NCBI GenBank assembly: GCA_034044135.1
Contig: CP139021.1
Coordinates: forward strand, 1,255,635 to 1,319,634
Direction: 5' to 3'
Length of the DNA stretch: 64,000 bases
Source of the DNA: Flammeovirgaceae bacterium SG7u.111
GTDB taxonomy: Bacteria; Bacteroidota; Bacteroidia; Cytophagales; Flammeovirgaceae
Every line of letters begins with the position of its first letter. Within the stretch, counting starts at the first letter, position 1. Of the stretch, positions 1-8,964 are shown in pieces. A program made the position numbers and the translations under genes. The notes below the pieces were generated by a model. The model saw only the letters and a list, made by a program, of their open reading frames with translations. It ran no database searches and was not told the DNA's origin.

Positions 1-1
1 C

Positions 2-214
2 AAAACGAATGGCTTTGCTTTGGGAGGGATCAAAAAAGGCTACTTCAAAACAAAAGAGGGTGAACTAGTGAAGTTAGTGGTGAATTCGGAAGAGTGTCCA
101 ACTATTTTGATTGAGACCAAAGAAGGTAAAAAGATTTATTTTTCAGATGAAAAAACCGTCATTGAGCAACTTACCAAACAGCTTCAAGAAAAATATTCAG
201 GAGTTCTTAATTGA
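2..214 (+). CDS. C-terminal end of a PH-like domain protein (5' truncated by window)
   Basis: The frame is open from base 2, with codons for KTNGFA before the first possible start (TTG at 20), so this is the tail of a gene beginning outside the window. The visible 70 residues (GYFKTKEGE, LIETKEGKKIYFS) resemble the last strands and C-terminal helix of bacterial PH-like domains, which are often found at the end of small membrane proteins. That family assignment is a judgement from pattern, not an alignment. Its 3' end converges on the kinase gene that ends at 235, only 20 bases away, and no clear terminator is visible between them. Confidence 0.55.
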   Translation, partial: KTNGFALGGIKKGYFKTKEGELVKLVVNSEECPTILIETKEGKKIYFSDEKTVIEQLTKQLQEKYSGVLN

Positions 215-234
215 AATAGGGTAGGAGGGCCAGG

Positions 235-1350
235 TTAAGAATTAGGAGGTAAGACAAACCAAAACTCACTTCCCTTGCCTTCCTCGCTTTCTACCCCTAT
301 AGTGCCTCCATGGCTTTCTATAATTTGTTTGCAAAGCAACAGGCCTAAACCTGTTCCTATTTCATCTTTTGTGCCCTTGGTGCTGAGGTGTTCCGCTCCA
401 AATAACTTTTGTAAGTTGGCATTGCTAATACCAATTCCAGAGTCTTTGATGGAAACTTTTACCCCCTCTTCGGTAGTAGAGGTAAATACATGAATATTGT
501 CTCCTTTTTGGCAAAATTTGATGGCGTTGGAAAGAAGGTTTCTCAGCACTATTTTAAGCATTTCCTCGTCGGCGAAAACTACATCTTTTCCATCTAGTGC
601 AGCTTTCAAGGTGATTTCCTTGGACTTAACCAAAGGGGTAACTAATTGAACTGTTGAGTTGATGGATGACTGGATATGAAATTTTTTACGTTCAAGATCG
701 GCTTTGGTAAGTTGGTTTTTTGCCCAGTTGAGTAAGTTTTCTAAAAAATCACTGATAGTATCTACTTGCAAACTCAGCTTGGAGGTCAGTTTGATCATTT
801 CCTCTTCCGAGAGCAATTTGTTTTTGAAAAGGCTGATCAGTCCTTTGAGAGAATTTATAGGACTTCGTACATCGTGTGAGATCACCGAAAGCAGTCTGTT
901 TTTGAGGATGTTTAGTTTTTCAAGCTCTTCCTTTTGGGCTTTTATTTGCCTAAAAGAAGCTGACAATTTGAGCATAGATTGGATTCTGGCCAGCAGTTCG
1001 ATCGATTCTATGGGTTTGCGGATATAATCTACAGCACCTGCTTGTAGGGCTTGCTTTAGGTTTTGCGGGGTAATCATTACCCCAGTGCACATGATGACGG
1101 GCGTATTTTCAGTTGCTTCGTGCTTTTTGAGTTCCTGCATGGCCTCAAGGCCGTTCATTCTAGGCATTTCCCAGTCACTTATGATCAGGTCTGGGTTTTC
1201 TTTCAGCGCCACTTCCACCATCTCTTTTCCGTCAGATGCGGTTACAAAATTGTACTCATCCTCTGCGGTGCTCAGAATATGGATTATTATGTCCCGGTTT
1301 GCCTCTTCATCGTCGGCAAGCAATATAGTTGGTGCTTTTGATGTCCCCAT
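235..1350 (-). CDS. Response regulator-histidine kinase hybrid (REC-HisKA-HATPase_c)
   Basis: A cytoplasmic signalling protein of 371 residues with no membrane segment. Residues 8-125 are a receiver domain with the acidic pair D13/D14, phospho-acceptor D59 (ISDWEMP) and the lysine of RKP at 112. A helical linker (130-150) leads to a HisKA dimerisation domain with the H-box histidine at about 159 (SHDVRSP). The C-terminal ATPase has an N-box (LRNLLSNAIKF), a G1 box (DSGIGIS) and a G2 box (GTGLGL). A receiver placed before the kinase core is typical of soluble hybrid kinases that take phosphate from another kinase or tune their own activity. No partner gene is adjacent, so the signal and target are unknown. 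The gene converges with the PH-like fragment to its left. Confidence 0.9.
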   Translation of the reverse strand: MGTSKAPTILLADDEEANRDIIIHILSTAEDEYNFVTASDGKEMVEVALKENPDLIISDWEMPRMNGLEAMQELKKHEATENTPVIMCTGVMITPQNLKQALQAGAVDYIRKPIESIELLARIQSMLKLSASFRQIKAQKEELEKLNILKNRLLSVISHDVRSPINSLKGLISLFKNKLLSEEEMIKLTSKLSLQVDTISDFLENLLNWAKNQLTKADLERKKFHIQSSINSTVQLVTPLVKSKEITLKAALDGKDVVFADEEMLKIVLRNLLSNAIKFCQKGDNIHVFTSTTEEGVKVSIKDSGIGISNANLQKLFGAEHLSTKGTKDEIGTGLGLLLCKQIIESHGGTIGVESEEGKGSEFWFVLPPNS

Positions 1351-1713
1351 ATCTTTGTTGCTAGTGCTGTTTATATATCAAGTTTACATAAAAGCCTCCT
1401 GAATCCTCTTATCGTTTATCGAATAAACTACTCATTTAGTCTTTTTTCACCTTTTTTTGGGATACCATTCTACCTGTTTTTTTGCATTAATTCCCGAATT
1501 TCCATGGTGTTGATGCCAGAGCTCTGTTTCAATTTAGCACATTTAGGTACTTAAACCATTCCTGATGTTATAATTAAGGAAAATAAGTAAATTAGCAAGG
1601 TGGCTGTTTGAAGACTTGTCCATTAGGTTTCAATATAGCTTTTTTAGCGAAACGGGTCAACTTTAAACATGCCCTGATATAAAACTCACAATTACTTTTA
1701 AAACCTTATCTCT
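1351..1713. other. Intergenic region between divergent kinase and SGNH hydrolase genes
   Basis: These 363 bases separate divergent starts and must hold promoters for both genes. The stretch is AT-rich with several T- and A-runs. I see no convincing paired Bacteroidetes promoter boxes, hairpin terminator, ORF or RNA gene. Confidence 0.4.
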
Positions 1714-2379
1714 ATGAAGACCTTTTTTTTGCTTGGCAGCTTACTTTTTGCCTTCCACCTAGTGTTAGCACAGGACGACCCCGATCCACTCCGCTTCTCA
1801 TCCGAAATAGCTGTTTTCGATTCGCTCGACGCTGCCAACATGCCACCAAAAGGTTGCGTGCTGTTCATTGGGAGTTCTTCTATAAGGATGTGGAAAAGTG
1901 CTGAAAAGACCTTTAAAAAGTATCAGGTGATAAACCGTGGATTTGGTGGCTCGCAAGCCAGTGATGCTAATTTCTTTTACGATAGACTGGTAAAAATGTA
2001 CAGCCCTTCCAAAATTTTATACTACGAAGGCGATAACGACTTGGCTGTAGGAAAATCACCCGAGCGAGTGCTGAAGGACTTTAAGGTTTTTGTGGGAAAA
2101 GTAGAAAAAGACCTTCCCTCTGCCATTATTTATTTTTTATCCATCAAGCCAAGTCCTTCACGTTGGGAACTAGCTGATGCCATGCAAACCACCAACAAAA
2201 TGGTAATTGACTATTGCCAAGAAAAAGAAAACCTTGAGTTTGTCGATGTCTTTGAGCCTATGCTAGGAAAAGACGGTCGCCCCATCCCTAAACTCTTCAC
2301 CTCGGATAGTTTGCACATGACCCCAAAGGGGTATAAGATCTGGAAAAAAGAAGTGAAGCCTTTTTTGGAGAGCCGATAA
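1714..2379 (+). CDS. Secreted SGNH/GDSL-family hydrolase
   Basis: A 221-residue exported esterase or acylhydrolase. Residues 1-20 are a signal peptide ending in LVLAQ. The family blocks are visible: block I FIGSSSIRMW (nucleophile Ser within 54-56), block II RGFGGS, block III around EGDNDL (oxyanion Asn), and block V SDSLHMTPKGY with the catalytic Asp and His. The substrate cannot be told from sequence; relatives deacetylate polysaccharides or act on platelet-activating-factor-like esters. The 3' end of this gene is special here: a near-identical partial copy lies at 12881-12970 and a diverged one at 22187-22253, each beside an adhesin module. The gene ends at a perfect hairpin shared with the convergent porP-ompA gene. 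Confidence 0.88.
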   Translation: MKTFFLLGSLLFAFHLVLAQDDPDPLRFSSEIAVFDSLDAANMPPKGCVLFIGSSSIRMWKSAEKTFKKYQVINRGFGGSQASDANFFYDRLVKMYSPSKILYYEGDNDLAVGKSPERVLKDFKVFVGKVEKDLPSAIIYFLSIKPSPSRWELADAMQTTNKMVIDYCQEKENLEFVDVFEPMLGKDGRPIPKLFTSDSLHMTPKGYKIWKKEVKPFLESR

Positions 2380-2396
2380 AAACTTTCGCATAAAAA

Positions 2397-2427
2397 AACA
2401 GCCAAGCAGTAAAGTTGCTTGGCTGTT
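2397..2427. terminator. Bidirectional hairpin terminator, orientation 1
   Basis: A 12-bp perfect stem (2397-2408 with 2416-2427) encloses the loop GTAAAGT and is flanked by A and T runs. It lies between the convergent SGNH hydrolase and porP-ompA genes. The same hairpin occurs at 12988-13018 with its loop reverse-complemented. Confidence 0.85.
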
Positions 2428-2451
2428 TGCAAAAACTGGTTAAACTTGGCT

Positions 2452-3948
2452 TTAATACACCAATCTGAATTCCACCCTGCGGTTTTTCCGGCGTCCCTCA
2501 ACCGTGCCGTTGTCTCCCACAGGATCTTGCTCGCCCATACCAAATGTTTTGATATTTTCGGTATTTACCCCTTTTCCACCCAAGTATTCTTTCACGACTT
2601 CAGCCCTGTTCAAAGACAAAAAGGTATTCACCCTTTCCGTGCCTTGGTCGCAGGTGTAGCCCCTAAGCTCTATCTGGTAATCTTCTGTTTCTTTTTCTTT
2701 CAGTATCTTGGCTACCTTGTCTAGGAAAGCTTTTGAGTCTTGGTCAAGGTCGTAGGTATTGAACTCGAACCCGACTGGCTGCGCTATCGTCTGCTTTTCC
2801 ACTTCGGTGAAAACCTCTTTAGCAGCTTCTTCGGTTTCCTCTTCCACTTCTTCTTCCTTTTGCTCTGGCGCGGCAGGTTCTTCCACGGTTTCTGCCGCAT
2901 CACCGGTTTCCTCTGCTACTACCTCCTCTTCGGGCTCTACTACATTTTGCACGGTCTTGCCAACAAAAGCAGGTTTTTCCTTCTTTTGCAACCTAAAGGA
3001 AATGGCCAACTCGAACACACCCTTTTGTGCACTTCCCAACTCCGTGCCTATCGTTTTGTCATAGCTGAGCGCCAAAGTGAAACGAGGCTGTTCGTAAGCC
3101 AAAGAGAACACTCCATAGTCGTTGGTGTTGTACCAAATGCCCAGCTCTATTTTCTTGGCATTTTCCCCGCTTTGGGAAAGCTCGTAGGCAAACCTAGAGC
3201 CCACGTTCAAGAAGCTGTTCCCTGCTTGGTAAACAAGCCTGGCAGTTGGTAGCACCGAAAAACTTGCCCCCCTGTACACCCTGTACCCTGCCGTCGACTT
3301 AATAGTCATGGGCAAGTTGTCTTTCAGGTCGCCCATCAGCGAGGTATTCGGTCCGTTCACATTGAAGATGGACGCGCCGATGAACGCTTTTTCCAAGCCC
3401 AAATCGTCCTTTACCTTGTAGAACAATCCTCCGCTGATCACGGGATATCCTACCGATTGGTTCAAAACGGCATCGGTCGAAATGGCGTTCGGGTCAAAAA
3501 AACCGTTGACAAACTGTTCGTCGGTGGTAAATTCCCCTCCAGTTTTCCGTTGGAAAAATCCTGCTTGGAGTCCCATAGCCAGTTCTGAGTTTTTGGTAGT
3601 CTTTAGGCTATATGACAGCCCCAGCATCCCTCCATTCGAAGAGAGGAATTCTGAGTTTTTATCGTTTAGAAAATTGATTGCCGTCACCAACCTGTTATGC
3701 CCAATATAGATCGGGTAATAGGCAGAGACCGAAGACGATGTGATGTTCTCGTCCAAGTCCAATTGTTGGTTTCGGTAATTGAGCATCACCCTCGTATCCT
3801 CTACCGCACCGATCTCACCTGGGTTGGTGAAAAAGGGCGTGTAGTGGTACAGGCTAAAATTTGGCTCTTGCGCCTGGGCTGGGAAAGCCAAGAGCATAAG
3901 GCCTGCAAAATAGCTCGGAAGAAACCGTATTATTAATTTATTTTTCAT
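2452..3948 (-). CDS. PorP/SprF-family outer-membrane protein fused to OmpA-like domain (copy 1)
   Basis: 498 residues. A signal peptide (1-27, ending PAQAQ) precedes a PorP/SprF-type barrel (about 30-320) that starts with FSLYHYTPFFTNPGEIGA, the usual opening of this family. An acidic Glu/Pro linker follows (about 325-385), then an OmpA-like peptidoglycan-binding domain (390-498) with LSLNRAEVV and the closing NRRVEF motif. PorP/SprF proteins are outer-membrane partners of T9SS type-B substrates, for example SprF for SprB. The OmpA tail suggests that this one also grips the cell wall. It lies 30 bases downstream of the adhesin gene, almost certainly in one operon with it. The barrel half is nearly identical to that of the paralogue at 13045-14568, while the linker and OmpA domain have diverged. 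Confidence 0.88.
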   Translation of the reverse strand: MKNKLIIRFLPSYFAGLMLLAFPAQAQEPNFSLYHYTPFFTNPGEIGAVEDTRVMLNYRNQQLDLDENITSSSVSAYYPIYIGHNRLVTAINFLNDKNSEFLSSNGGMLGLSYSLKTTKNSELAMGLQAGFFQRKTGGEFTTDEQFVNGFFDPNAISTDAVLNQSVGYPVISGGLFYKVKDDLGLEKAFIGASIFNVNGPNTSLMGDLKDNLPMTIKSTAGYRVYRGASFSVLPTARLVYQAGNSFLNVGSRFAYELSQSGENAKKIELGIWYNTNDYGVFSLAYEQPRFTLALSYDKTIGTELGSAQKGVFELAISFRLQKKEKPAFVGKTVQNVVEPEEEVVAEETGDAAETVEEPAAPEQKEEEVEEETEEAAKEVFTEVEKQTIAQPVGFEFNTYDLDQDSKAFLDKVAKILKEKETEDYQIELRGYTCDQGTERVNTFLSLNRAEVVKEYLGGKGVNTENIKTFGMGEQDPVGDNGTVEGRRKNRRVEFRLVY

Positions 3949-3978
3949 GGTAATCGAGTTTTTTAATTGGGTGGGTGG

Positions 3979-6900
3979 TTATCTAGCTAAGCGGATGGTA
4001 CCAGAAGTTTTTCCGTCTATGGCAAGAGGGGAGCCATCGTCAAACTGGCCCCTTATGGTCCATAGGTAGACGCCTTGTGGCTGTTTATTGCCGTTGGTGG
4101 TCCCGTCCCATCCTGTTTGGGAAAGCTCTTCCCAGCTTTCGGAACTAAAGACAAGGTTCCCCTCCCTGTCGAATATGGAGAAGCCCACGCTCGCCAGGTT
4201 TCCCCCTCCGCGCATAAGGAATAGGTCGTTGGTACCGTCGCCGTTAGGGCTGAAAAGTGTGGGAAGGAAGAGGGCGCTTTCCTGTATCTCAAAAGTTTGT
4301 GACAAATCTGGTGCAGCGGCGAATATATCATTGCCCGCTTGGCTGGCCGTTACCGTTACCGTGCCAGGTCCTTCTATAACGATGGTGCCATCTACAAGTG
4401 AGGCGACCCCCGATGAGGGCTCGGTCACGATCGAAAAGGTGACGGGCAAGCCCGATCCTCCGCCCGTCGCCTCAAGGGCAAATGGGTTTTGGCCAACGCT
4501 TTTGTCCGGCAAGATGGCAAACAGAATGGACTGTGAAACTTTTTCAAAGGCTACGGTCGCTGTAGCCGAGGCTGTGTTTCCACTATGGTCGGTTACTGTA
4601 AGTGTTACCGTGGTTGAGGGTGTTTTGGGTGTGTCAAAACTAGAAATATCAAGTGTCCGGCTTGCTATGGAGCAATTGTCGGCGCTGCCATTGTCGATAT
4701 CGTCCACGGTAATGGATGCCTGTCCGTTTGTAGCCAAGGGCAAGGTGATGTCTTTTACGATGACGGTTGGTGGAAGCGTGTCCTCCACTGTAACAAAGGC
4801 ATCACAAGTGGCTGTATTCCCATTTATATCGGTCACTGTGAGGGTTACCTTGTTTTTTCCAATGTTGCTGCAATCGAAAGTTGTTTTATCCAATGAAATG
4901 GACGCTATCCCATAATCGTCGGAAGACCCGTTGTCGATTTGTGACGCCTCTATAGATGCTGTCCCATTGGCATCCAATTGCACGGTGATGTTTTGGCAGA
5001 TGACCTGACTGACCGTGCCGTCGTATTCAATGCTGAATTGGGTAGCTTTCGTGTTTCCGTTGGTAGCATCATCTTGTGCCACATCGGCTGCCACGTCGAT
5101 GGTGACCGTCCCGTCGGTAGCCGGGGTTATCAGGGCTGTATATTCCGAAGCGCTGTTGGCGATAAAGTTGCTTGCCGTGCCGTTCCCTACCACAATATCC
5201 CCGATCCCAAAACCTGTCACGTTTTCTGAAAAGGTAAAGGTTGTGGTGAAAGTGGCGTTTGTCGGATTGGCTGTTGTGCTTGAAATTGCGACTGTCGGGC
5301 CGGTCAAGTCTGCCTCTATGCTGAACTGGGTGGCTGCGGTGTTGCCGTTTGTCGCCGCGTCTTGTGCCACATCGGCTGCCACGTCGATGGTGACCGTCCC
5401 GTCGGTAGCCGGGGTTATCAGGGCTGTATATTCCGAAGCACTGTTGGCGATAAAGTTGCTTGCCGTTCCGTTCCCTACCACAATATCCCCGATCCCAAAT
5501 CCTGTCACGTTTTCTGAAAAGGTGAAGGTAGCGGTGAAAGCGGCGTTTGTCGGATTGGCTGTTGTGCTTGAAATTGCGACTGTCGGACCGGTCAGGTCTG
5601 CCTCGATGCTGAACTGGGTGGCTGCGGTGTTGCCGTTTGTGGCTGCATCTTGTGCCACGTCGGCTGCCACGTCGATGGTGACCGTCCCGTCGGTAGCCGG
5701 GGTTATCAGGGCTGTATATTCCGAAGCGCTATTGGTGGTAAAGTTGCTTGCCGTACCGTTCCCTACCACAATATCCCCGATCCCAAAACCCGTAACTGAT
5801 TCTGAGAAAGTAAAAGTCGCTGTAAAAGCCCCATTGATGGGGTCAACGGCAGTGCTTGAAATTGCGATTGTCGGCTCGGTCAGATCTGCCTCGATGCTGA
5901 ACTGGGTGGCTGCGGTGTTGCCGTTGGTCGCCGCGTCTTGTGCCACATCGGCTGCCACGTCGATGGTGACCGTCCCGTCGGTAGCCGGGGTTATCAGGGC
6001 TGTATATTCCGAAGCGCTGTTGGCGATAAAGTTGCTTGCCGTGCCGTTCCCTACCACAATATCCCCGATCCCAAAACCTGTCACGTTTTCTGAAAAGGTA
6101 AAAGTCGCTGTAAAAGCCCCATTGATGGGGTCAACGGCAGTGCTTGAAATTGCGATTGTCGGGCCGGTCAGGTCTGCCTCTATGCTGAACTGGGTGGCTG
6201 CGGTGTTGCCGTTGGTCGCCGCGTCTTGTGCCACATCGGCTGCCACGTCGATGGTGACCGTCCCGTCGGTAGCCGGGGTTATCAGGGCTGTATATTCCGA
6301 AGCGCTGTTGGCGATAAAGTTGCTTGCCGTGCCGTTCCCTACCACAATATCCCCGATCCCAAAACCTGTCACGTTTTCTGAAAAGGTGAAGGTAGCGGTG
6401 AAAGCGGCGTTTGTCGGATTGGCTGTTGTGCTTGAAATTGCGACTGTCGGCTCGGTCAGGTCTGCCTTGATGCTGAACTGGGTGGCTGCGGTGTTTCCGT
6501 TTGTGGCGTCATCTTGTGCCAGATCCGCTGCCACGTCGATGGTGACCGTCCCGTCGGTAGCCGGGGTTATCAGGGCTGTATATTCCGAAGCGCTGTTGGC
6601 GATAAAGTTGCTTGCCGTGCCGTTCCCTACCACAATATCGGTAATGTCAAAGCCTGTCACGTTTTCTGAAAAGGTGAAGGTAGTGGTGAAAGCGGCGTTT
6701 GTCGGATTGGCTGTTGTGCTTGAAATTGCGACTGTCGGCTCGGTCAGGTCTGCCTCTATGCTGAACTGGGTGGCTGCGCTGTTCCCGTTTGTGGCTTCAT
6801 CTTGTGCCAGATCCGCTGCCACGTCGATGGTGACCGTCCCGTCGGTAGCCGGGGTTATCAGGGCTGTATATTCCGAAGCGCTGTTGGCGGTAAAGTTGCT

Positions 6901-8964
6901 TGCCGTGCCGTTCCCTACCACGATATCGCCAACCCCAAAACCCGTAACTGATTCTGAGAAAGTAAAAGTCGCTGTAAAAGTCCCATTGATGGGGTCAACG
7001 GCAGTGCTTGAAATTGCGATTGTCGGGCCGGTCAGGTCTGCCTCTATGCTGAACTGGGTGGCTGCGGTGTTCCCGTTTGTGGCGTCATCTTGTGCCAGGT
7101 CCGCTGCCACGTCGATGGTGACCGTCCCGTCGGTAGCCGGGGTTATCAGGGCTGTATATTCCGAAGCGCTGTTGGCGGTAAAGTTGCTTGCCGTTCCGTT
7201 CCCTACCACAATATCCCCGATCCCAAAACCTGTCACGTTTTCTGAAAAGGTGAAGGTAGCGGTGAAAGCGGCGTTTGTCGGATTGGCTGTTGTGCTTGAA
7301 ATTGCGACTGTCGGGCCGGTCAGGTCTGCCTCTATGCTGAACTGGGTGGCTGCGGTGTTCCCGTTGGTCGCCGCGTCTTGTGCCACGTCCGCTGCCACGT
7401 CGATGGTGACCGTCCCGTCGGTAGCCGGGGTTATCAGGGCTGTATATTCCGAAGCACTGTTGGCGGTAAAGTTGCTTGCCGTTCCGTTCCCTACCACAAT
7501 ATCCCCGATCCCAAAACCCGTAACTGATTCTGAGAAAGTAAAAGTCGCTGTAAAAGCCCCATTGATGGGGTCAGCTACCAGACTTGTGATTGTTACTACT
7601 GGTGGAGTAATATCTTGCACTAAGAGGTCAAATGTGCATGAAGCATCATTCGAAGATACGTCTTCAGCCGACAGAGTAATTGTGGTTGTGCCTAGCCCAA
7701 TACTACTGCCTGCTAAAGGCAATTGGGTAATAGTAGGACTTCCGTCACAATTATCGGTGGCTGTAACCAAGGATGTATAATCTGGTACTAGAGCTGAGGT
7801 AACTCCGTCAATGTTAATGGTTTGATTGCTTGGGCAGCTAATCACAGGATCGGTATTATCAGACGGAATCACTTCAAACGTACATTGCCTGATATTTCCA
7901 TCCCCATCATTTGCAGTGAGTGTAATGGTTTGAGTGGCGGACAAAATAGAGCCTGGAGCGGGGGATTGGGTAATGGTAGGTGTACTACAGTTGTCATTGG
8001 CAGTAGCCAAACTCCTATAGTCAGGCAAAGTATATTGACAACTCGCATTAAAAGCTATTGCCTGATTACTCGGGCAAGTAATTGTAGGTTGATCATTTAC
8101 AATTTCTACAGATTGGGTTTTGAACTGAGAACATGCTCCTCCCGTGGTGTACCTCACCATATAGGTGCCCTCATTACTAGCCGACAAATCTATTTTACCC
8201 GTAGAACTATTGATAGAAAGACCCGAAGGAGAACTGGTGAATGTACCTCCTGCATCCCCTGATATAGTAGGCGTGGGATCAGGTAGATTAGAACAATAGC
8301 TGCTGCTGCCGTAACTAAAAGAAGGATCTCTAACTATCCCCAGTTTTGCTATTATTTTCAGATCTATATCGCTACTATAAACGCTAAGTAATTTTTCATT
8401 TCCAAATTTGGTTGTTGTAATACTATTGGAGTCATCTCCATTGCCCTGTCCTTTAGCATTAGCTTGGACAACCAGTTGATCACTGGCATCCCCAGGGTGC
8501 ATCACTACGCCAATATAAAATCTACTGGTAGTCGGAACTGGCAAAGAAGGCAGCTCAATCCAAAACTCTCTAAAATTATGCACCACCCCTAACGAAGTAG
8601 GTGAAAGACCTGTTACACCCCCGACCTGAGTGCCTGGTCTGCCTGACCCATTGTCATCATAAACCATCACATCAATCCTAAGATTATCATTGGCGTCCGA
8701 AAGAAACCCAAGACCTAATAAAACAGCTCCTACTGAGGTCGTGCCAGGGTTCGGGCTAGTGAATCCTTCAAAGATTGTTTTTGTGTCTGTTGGGGTTGTA
8801 GAATTCGATGGATCTGGTATACCTGTAAGCCTACCAGAAGCATAATTATAAACAGTTGTGGTTGGAGTGGGGGTTTCCCACTCATAGGATAACGTGTCAC
8901 AGTCTTGAGCCTTACTTTCAGTTATTACTATTAGTGTAAGTAGTAAGAATAATATTTTCTTCAT
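3979..8964 (-). CDS. Giant T9SS type-B surface protein with nine near-identical Ig-like repeats
   Basis: 1661 residues from the ATG at 8964. A longer reading frame to 9066 adds 34 polar residues in front of a good signal peptide (MKKILFLLLTLIVITESKAQ) and is less likely. After an N-terminal region of about 200 residues come two HYR-like segments (CPSNQ...). Nine 96-residue bacterial Ig-like repeats (about 454-1317) follow, each running from L-T-G/E-P-T through DIVVGNGTASNF to FSIEAD. Two further HYR-like segments and an MBG-like segment lead to a gliding-motility-associated C-terminal domain (about 1567-1661: LFLPTLFSPNGDGTND, WDGT, GVYLW, GTIRLAR). That last domain is the type-B T9SS sorting signal. 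The protein is therefore expected to be exported to the cell surface, probably as an adhesin, with the adjacent PorP-OmpA as its partner. The repeats are GC-richer than the N-terminal third. Confidence 0.88.
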   Translation of the reverse strand: MKKILFLLLTLIVITESKAQDCDTLSYEWETPTPTTTVYNYASGRLTGIPDPSNSTTPTDTKTIFEGFTSPNPGTTSVGAVLLGLGFLSDANDNLRIDVMVYDDNGSGRPGTQVGGVTGLSPTSLGVVHNFREFWIELPSLPVPTTSRFYIGVVMHPGDASDQLVVQANAKGQGNGDDSNSITTTKFGNEKLLSVYSSDIDLKIIAKLGIVRDPSFSYGSSSYCSNLPDPTPTISGDAGGTFTSSPSGLSINSSTGKIDLSASNEGTYMVRYTTGGACSQFKTQSVEIVNDQPTITCPSNQAIAFNASCQYTLPDYRSLATANDNCSTPTITQSPAPGSILSATQTITLTANDGDGNIRQCTFEVIPSDNTDPVISCPSNQTINIDGVTSALVPDYTSLVTATDNCDGSPTITQLPLAGSSIGLGTTTITLSAEDVSSNDASCTFDLLVQDITPPVVTITSLVADPINGAFTATFTFSESVTGFGIGDIVVGNGTASNFTANSASEYTALITPATDGTVTIDVAADVAQDAATNGNTAATQFSIEADLTGPTVAISSTTANPTNAAFTATFTFSENVTGFGIGDIVVGNGTASNFTANSASEYTALITPATDGTVTIDVAADLAQDDATNGNTAATQFSIEADLTGPTIAISSTAVDPINGTFTATFTFSESVTGFGVGDIVVGNGTASNFTANSASEYTALITPATDGTVTIDVAADLAQDEATNGNSAATQFSIEADLTEPTVAISSTTANPTNAAFTTTFTFSENVTGFDITDIVVGNGTASNFIANSASEYTALITPATDGTVTIDVAADLAQDDATNGNTAATQFSIKADLTEPTVAISSTTANPTNAAFTATFTFSENVTGFGIGDIVVGNGTASNFIANSASEYTALITPATDGTVTIDVAADVAQDAATNGNTAATQFSIEADLTGPTIAISSTAVDPINGAFTATFTFSENVTGFGIGDIVVGNGTASNFIANSASEYTALITPATDGTVTIDVAADVAQDAATNGNTAATQFSIEADLTEPTIAISSTAVDPINGAFTATFTFSESVTGFGIGDIVVGNGTASNFTTNSASEYTALITPATDGTVTIDVAADVAQDAATNGNTAATQFSIEADLTGPTVAISSTTANPTNAAFTATFTFSENVTGFGIGDIVVGNGTASNFIANSASEYTALITPATDGTVTIDVAADVAQDAATNGNTAATQFSIEADLTGPTVAISSTTANPTNATFTTTFTFSENVTGFGIGDIVVGNGTASNFIANSASEYTALITPATDGTVTIDVAADVAQDDATNGNTKATQFSIEYDGTVSQVICQNITVQLDANGTASIEASQIDNGSSDDYGIASISLDKTTFDCSNIGKNKVTLTVTDINGNTATCDAFVTVEDTLPPTVIVKDITLPLATNGQASITVDDIDNGSADNCSIASRTLDISSFDTPKTPSTTVTLTVTDHSGNTASATATVAFEKVSQSILFAILPDKSVGQNPFALEATGGGSGLPVTFSIVTEPSSGVASLVDGTIVIEGPGTVTVTASQAGNDIFAAAPDLSQTFEIQESALFLPTLFSPNGDGTNDLFLMRGGGNLASVGFSIFDREGNLVFSSESWEELSQTGWDGTTNGNKQPQGVYLWTIRGQFDDGSPLAIDGKTSGTIRLAR
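5015..7606 (-). repeat. Nine tandem 288-bp coding repeats in adhesin 1
   Basis: The period is exactly 288 bp; for example the same stretch recurs at 5093 and 5381. Nine units encode 96-residue Ig-like domains. Units fall into two interleaved types, one with TTANPTNAAF and one with TAVDPINGAF near the start, while the remaining two thirds of each unit is almost invariant. Confidence 0.95.

Noticed and set aside
5015-7606. Regular repeats as a possible CRISPR array
   Set aside because: The period of 288 bp and continuous coding sense exclude a CRISPR array; no short repeats with unique spacers occur in the window.
5015-7780. A 921-codon open frame on the plus strand opposite the adhesin repeats
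   Set aside because: It is the antisense shadow of the 288-bp repeats; its own repeats mirror them exactly and it lacks signal or domain features. The minus-strand frame has a signal peptide, Ig-like domains and a sorting domain.
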